Both the position numbers and the translations under genes were made by a program. This document shows, in pieces, positions 63,035 through 64,000 of a stretch of DNA of 64,000 bases (its first letter is position 1; each line of letters starts with the position of its first letter). Under the pieces are notes generated by a model. It saw nothing but the letters and a program-made list of their open reading frames with translations. It did no database searches and was not told the origin of the DNA. Origin of the DNA: Campanula takesimana (taxonomy: Eukaryota; Streptophyta; Magnoliopsida; Asterales; Campanulaceae); assembly GCA_026119855.1 (NCBI GenBank), contig JAOWBW010000569.1, positions 744,001 to 808,000 on the forward strand, written 5' to 3'.

Positions 63035-64000
63035 GGTGAAATATTAAATTGGAATAAAAGGAAATTGTCTTATTATTTATGGGACGGTAAAAGAAATGAA
63101 TTGAGCCTGAAATAATGTTTTGGGTATTGCCTAAGAGTTAATAAAAGTTACTCCTACGTTTGGGACGGAATATTATTTAACCTGGGAAAGAATTCGGATT
63201 TGGCATTTTTGGGCCTTGAGCGACCGCCCATTTTGGGCTGGGCGACCGCCCATCTATCTGAAGTATTTTGTTCTTGGAAAGCCTGATTTTGGGCGACCGC
63301 CCACACCATTTTGTGCGGCCGCCCATATGTCCTGAAAAATTGTAAAACTTGTTCCATGATTGTATAAGTTGGAAATAACCCTTGTTAAGGCATATAGCCT
63401 TAAGATAAGATGTCCTAGCAAGTGTTGTGCACCTTAGGGGCATTAAAACAATGACTTGAGATTGAATATCCTATGTAGGGGATTATGAACTTGTAAGTAT
63501 AAGTTGTATAGCTCATTTACTTAAAGTGAACTCGAATTATTCTTGGTCTAGGTTTAGGGTACTACCCTAGATGACCTAGATGAGTGTTGTAGAACACTCT
63601 AGTACTGAAAATAGTCCCTTCGTGATCAAATGAAATGTGGACTTAAATCATAATTAAATAATAACTTGAATATAAGAGTAATAACTCTTTTATGTGTTTT
63701 GAAGTCAATGTTTGTGTACCTTAGGGACACCAACTAATGTCTAGAGCTTGAATGTCCTAAGAAAAGGATTGGAAAAGAATTCGTGAAAGATGTATAATTC
63801 ATCTTCCTAGCTTGAACTTGAAGTATAAGATAATTAACTCTTGTATATGTTTAATCATCCAAAGAAATGGATTGAGAACTTGGATATAAGATGGTAAGAT
63901 CTTGTATATGTATTGAATGTCCTGAATGTCTTAAGATGAGACAGTAACTTGAAATATAAGATTATAAAATCTTGTACGTGCCTTGACACCAATATAGGTG
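63035..64000 (+). repeat. Ty3/gypsy LTR, part after the hAT
   Basis: Continues 58066-58834 after the GGTGAAAT duplication. TGGGACGGTAAAA-type subrepeats lie on both sides of the hAT. Three GCGACCGCCC motifs and one GCGGCCGCCC lie at 63219-63325. From 63370 the sequence is a set of diverged direct repeats (GTACCTTAGGG...CTTGAATGTCCTA near 63425 and 63715; ATATAAGA...CTTGTATATG units to the end). It is non-coding. Confidence 0.65.

Overview
The window reads as repeat-dense nuclear DNA of a flowering plant, probably a eudicot. The evidence is plant chromoviral Ty3/gypsy, Tat/Ogre-like Ty3/gypsy, Ty1/copia, plant L1, hAT, Stowaway and Mutator-like elements, stacked inside one another and separated by AT-rich DNA. 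I found no convincing host gene, rRNA gene or complete tRNA gene. Species cannot be named from the sequence. A 100-base run of N (43211-43310) is an assembly gap.

Layout. 1-13294: a decayed plus-strand Ty3/gypsy chromovirus (3' LTR 10773-13294). It is split at an ATGAC target by a young minus-strand Tekay-like chromovirus (779-9446) that has two ~2 kb LTRs, primer-binding site, polypurine tract, and gag-pol with one frameshift. The older element itself cut a small TRIM (13295-13666). 13667-19328: AT-rich DNA with MITEs, including a Stowaway with TA duplications and two hAT-type elements with exact 8-bp duplications. 19329-29082: a rearranged copia-type LTR with a perfect 73-bp inverted duplication, decayed DNA, then a nearly full-coding plant L1 (23537-28358) whose 5' junction is a hairpin; an inverted copy of the copia LTR follows. 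29085-29350 is another Stowaway, followed by a copia gag fragment.

30086-43200: two Tat/Ogre-like units in tandem (LTR - interior A - LTR - interior B). Interior A holds a CATG-rich minisatellite, a 2-kb array of palindromic TTGACC/GGTCAA units and a short gag, but no pol. Interior B has broken gag, protease and G-patch-like remnants. A CTACG...CGTAG hairpin occurs four times across the pair. 43311-52457: MITE pieces, a copia LTR, a ~550-bp foldback, a Tourist-like MITE, a duplicated AT-rich block carrying more MITEs, and two Mutator-like elements with shared interiors but different ends. 52458-58065: copia and Tekay LTR fragments. 58066-64000: a third Ty3/gypsy LTR, split by a 4.2-kb hAT transposon (58835-63034) with TIRs, a perfect 8-bp duplication, and a transposase broken by several frameshifts.

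Most coding sequence is therefore mobile-element enzymes: gag, protease, RT-RNase H and integrase-chromodomain for the chromoviruses; endonuclease, RT and RNase H for the LINE; BED-finger transposase for the hAT. The observations most worth following are the W-box-like array, the recurrent hairpin, the GC-rich palindromes upstream of TATA boxes in three LTR families, and the 3' hairpin shared by the LINE and the hAT.
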